Source of the DNA: an uncultured Megasphaera sp.
GTDB taxonomy: Bacteria; Bacillota; Negativicutes; Veillonellales; Megasphaeraceae
Assembly: GCA_900540735.1 (NCBI GenBank)
Contig: UQHB01000040.1
Location: forward strand, 1 to 24,752
DNA length: 24,752 bases
Reading direction: 5' to 3'
A program made the translations under genes and the position numbers. This document shows positions 22,482 through 24,752 of this stretch, piece by piece (position 1 is the first letter of the stretch; each line of letters begins with the position of its first letter). A model generated the notes under the pieces. It searched no databases and had not been told where the DNA came from. It saw nothing but the letters and a program-made list of their open reading frames with translations.

Positions 22482-24380
22482 TTATGCTTGTAACAGCTTT
22501 TCTTTTAACACCATGTATTTTGTTGTATAATATGGTTTTAATTGAGCTTCGCGCAGGTCGTTACCAAAAGAACGGCGGCTTACCGAGAGAAGCGGAGGAC
22601 TTTGAATGCGTTTTGCCACGGCAAACCCAGCGATGAGATTCCACCATTTTTCCAGGTCTGCAATAAATTCTTTCGCCGTCGGGAAAATATCAGCTACCTT
22701 AACGGCGCAGCCCAAGTGTTCTTCTAAGGTGCCTTCTGCATACCATGTGAGAATTTGCTCCGGCGTAGCCCGGTTCCACTGTTCAATGAAGGCAGCGAAT
22801 AAATAATCGTGGTATGGATAGATAATCGGGTCCCCTTGGCCTTTGTCAATGTCTTGGTTGGCTGAAAGTTCTGCACTGGGAATGATGTCGATACTCCCTT
22901 GCGGGACCACTTCCCGTTTAAATACAGCTGTATTTAAATAACGCGCTAAATCATAGACTTGATGTTTCCATAAGTCGGCCGTCGCTGCGAGGAAGCCTGC
23001 ACTATCACCGTATAATGTCGCGTACCCGACGGCCGATTCGGCTTTGTTGGCGTTACACGTAAAGACACCGCCAAAAGCCGCTGCCGCTGCTGCTAAAATA
23101 CGGCTCGACCGGTCACGGGCCTGAATATTTTCTTCAATAAAACTCGTCAGCTGAAGCGGCCTCCCTTCTACATCGCCTTGCCATAAGGACGCTTCCCTAA
23201 ACTGGCGGCGCGTCAATTCTAAACTATCCTGCACAGGAATGACCGTATAATTGGCCCCAATGTTATCGGCTAGTTGCTTGGCTAAATCTTTCGTCGTTGC
23301 TGAATTGTAGCAACTAGGCATGTTGACGAGAAGAATGTTTTCCGGAGGCAACACCGTAGCATAGAGAGCGGCGTTGACAGCTGAATCGATACCACCTGAC
23401 ACGCCAATGACGACTTTCTGGACGTGAATATCTGTAAGGAAGGATTTTAAGCCAAAATGGAGACTTTCATAGAGGCTCGCAGTTTCATCCGTTACAGGAT
23501 GGGCCTGTTGAGGTGACGTAAATTGCTTTGTCTGTGCATCAAAGGTCACGATGCCAAGCTCTTCCGTAAAAGGCTGGCATTCAAAATACAGCTTCCCATC
23601 TTGGTCATACGCGCCGCTAGCACCGTCAAAGGAGTAAATATTTTTGCCGTTATTCTGAATGCCTGTGCAATTCGTGTAAATCGCCGGCGTATGCAGTTCT
23701 CCAATGGCTTTGCCAAATAAGCGGTGACGGCGGTTCGTTTTGCCTAAGGTAAAGGGCGAAGCAGAAATATTAATGAATAAATCTACGTCATAAGTCTGGC
23801 TGAGCGTCGTCATCGGTTTAAAAGCGTAATTTTCATCCCAACTATCTTCGCAAATGAACGGCCCAACAGTCAAGGTCTGACCGTTTGCAAAAGAAAGCTG
23901 TACAGGCGAAAATAAATCCTCTGGAAAGACATGCCGTTCTTGGGCTACGTCCGTTAAGGGCGTAAAATAGCGAATGTCGCTAAATTCGCGGTACGTAGGC
24001 AATAAGGTCTTAATGTAAAAAGGATAGGGTGAGTGAGCCGGTGCAATAAATTGGCCATGTTGTGCAATAAACATGGCGTTGTATTTGCGCTGCCGTCCGT
24101 CGTGGTTGATGCGGTCTGCATCGATGCCGACGTTGCCGAAAATGACCGTAATATCTGTGGCAGCAGCCTTGATTTCTTCACCAAATTGCACGCAGTCTGC
24201 AATGAAATCAGGTTGATCCCACATGTCGCCAATAAAGTAACCCGGAATGGCTAGTTCTGGGAAAATAACGATGTCACAGCCTGCGTCTTTGGCTTTCGTA
24301 ATGTAGTGTTTCATCGTGTCTGTATTGCGGCGCGGGTCGCCGGCGTGTACGTTGAGTTGAACGAGTCCTATTTGCAGCAT
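22482..24380 (-). CDS. nadE: Glutamine-dependent NAD+ synthetase
   Basis: 632 residues with two domains. The N-terminal nitrilase-fold glutaminase has its catalytic triad in view: Glu42 in FPELAIPGY, Lys124 in KTLLPTYREF, and Cys177 in GPFICEDSWD. The C-terminal NAD synthetase has the PP-loop VIGVSGGIDSAVNAAL (Ser328 to Ser333) and the late blocks YATLYGDSAGFLAATADLWK and IIPSAELSANQDIDKGQGDP. It amidates deamido-NAD+ with ammonia from glutamine. The start is ATG 24380, because AGGAGG lies 7 nt before it; the frame extends 36 codons further without support. A weak -10 (TACTAT with TGC, complement of 24411-24416) lies upstream. Confidence 0.96.
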   Translation of the reverse strand: MLQIGLVQLNVHAGDPRRNTDTMKHYITKAKDAGCDIVIFPELAIPGYFIGDMWDQPDFIADCVQFGEEIKAAATDITVIFGNVGIDADRINHDGRQRKYNAMFIAQHGQFIAPAHSPYPFYIKTLLPTYREFSDIRYFTPLTDVAQERHVFPEDLFSPVQLSFANGQTLTVGPFICEDSWDENYAFKPMTTLSQTYDVDLFINISASPFTLGKTNRRHRLFGKAIGELHTPAIYTNCTGIQNNGKNIYSFDGASGAYDQDGKLYFECQPFTEELGIVTFDAQTKQFTSPQQAHPVTDETASLYESLHFGLKSFLTDIHVQKVVIGVSGGIDSAVNAALYATVLPPENILLVNMPSCYNSATTKDLAKQLADNIGANYTVIPVQDSLELTRRQFREASLWQGDVEGRPLQLTSFIEENIQARDRSSRILAAAAAAFGGVFTCNANKAESAVGYATLYGDSAGFLAATADLWKHQVYDLARYLNTAVFKREVVPQGSIDIIPSAELSANQDIDKGQGDPIIYPYHDYLFAAFIEQWNRATPEQILTWYAEGTLEEHLGCAVKVADIFPTAKEFIADLEKWWNLIAGFAVAKRIQSPPLLSVSRRSFGNDLREAQLKPYYTTKYMVLKEKLLQA

Positions 24381-24410
24381 GAGCATGCCTCCTGTTTGTA
24401 TGTTATGTAT

Positions 24411-24440
24411 ATAGTAGCATAAACACTGGGATTTGCCTAA
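24411..24440 (-). promoter_or_regulatory. Possible nadE promoter
   Basis: On the minus strand TACTAT (24411-24416) has TGC before it, and TTAGGC lies 18 bp upstream. Both hexamers are weak matches. Confidence 0.35.
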
Positions 24441-24462
24441 TGATTTGTAGGGAATAGGCATG

Positions 24463-24495
24463 GAAAACCCACTTGCTACGTTACGCAAGTGGGGT
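24463..24495 (-). terminator. Minus-strand terminator upstream of nadE
   Basis: CCCACTTGC (24468-24476) pairs with GCAAGTGGG (24485-24493) around 8 nt. On the minus strand the stem ends in TTTTCC. It would insulate nadE from transcription entering from the right. Confidence 0.6.
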
Positions 24496-24662
24496 GGAGG
24501 AGAGAAGCAGTTAGATTAGAATAATTAATTTTTATAATACAATCTTGAAAAAGTAAGATAATAGGATGTGTGCGAATAGGGAGATAAGGCAGGTGTATTA
24601 GGTGATTCGTACTTATTTTATGATGTTGTAGGGTTAAAATACATATGTTACAAAATGCAAAA
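24496..24662. other. A+T-rich gap without a gene
   Basis: No ORF with a ribosome site is seen on either strand. TTGTAG (24626-24631), 17 bp, then TACAAA (24649-24654) is a weak candidate promoter for the gene at 24730. Confidence 0.4.
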
Positions 24663-24747
24663 AGAGAAAGCCTCTTTGTGTTATGATTAAGTTACCACAC
24701 CAAATCCACACGAAAAGAGGTTTTCTCTCATGCTTAGCATAACACAA
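24663..24747 (+). repeat. Two overlapping inverted repeats around a start codon
   Basis: First pair: 24663-24677 with 24714-24728 (15 bp, one G-U), whose right arm contains the AAAGAGG ribosome site. Second pair: TTGTGTTATG (24676-24685) with CATAACACAA (24738-24747), exact, covering codons 3-6. They share bases 24676-24677 and could form alternately. Confidence 0.7.
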
Positions 24748-24752
24748 GAAGG
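24730..24752 (+). CDS. First codons of an unidentified gene, possibly a transposase
   Basis: ATG 24730 follows AAAGAGG by 9 nt and opens a frame MLSITQE that runs off the window. Seven residues are too few to assign a family. The hairpin over its ribosome site, as on the transposase at the other edge, makes a mobile element plausible but unproved. Confidence 0.4.

Overview
The window reads as a chromosomal segment of a Bacillota bacterium. I favour the Negativicutes (Veillonella/Megasphaera-like), judging by the mix of a glycine T-box, two-subunit glycyl-tRNA synthetase, CBS-type pyrophosphatase, long-form HPF and pan-type leader. No rRNA, tRNA, CRISPR or phage genes are present. Most promoters carry an extended -10 (TGC or TGG before TATAAT).

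Layout. At 1-254 lies the 5' end of an IS3-type transposase gene on the minus strand, cut by the window edge. At 311-4827 a plus-strand cluster holds an IclR-HTH/Na+-symporter fusion, a nitroreductase, class II fumarase and the AzlCD amino-acid exporter. At 4969-8736 come hpf, then on the minus strand ppx/gppA and a half-size EamA transporter, then a small plus-strand gene that looks truncated, and tadA (minus). At 8832-10734 a strong promoter and a terminator-controlled leader with a double-bulged-A hairpin (pan RNA candidate) precede a DUF2520 ketopantoate reductase candidate and panB. At 10753-13966 a glycine T-box precedes glyQ and glyS. At 14010-16564 are a secreted protein of unknown function, rplS and a CBS-pyrophosphatase, each with its own promoter. 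At 16637-21818 are pcrA, a broken thrE and ligA. At 21855-21981 there is a promoter, a tandem repeat and a terminator with no ORF, which I read as a candidate small RNA. At 21992-24380 (minus) are a small membrane protein and glutamine-dependent NAD synthetase. At 24663-24752 the first codons of another gene sit behind a hairpin-capped ribosome site.

Themes. Translation and stress genes dominate: glyQS, rplS, tadA, hpf and ppx. They are joined by cofactor synthesis (pantothenate, NAD) and DNA repair (pcrA, ligA). Three loci show in-place damage: the IclR/symporter fusion at about nt 595, the truncated gene at about nt 8200, and the multiply frameshifted thrE at 18863-19805. Either the genome is losing accessory genes by small deletions or the assembly has errors there.

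The most interesting non-coding items are the leader at 8867-9013, whose antiterminator pairing can be read directly, and the small RNA candidate near 21890.
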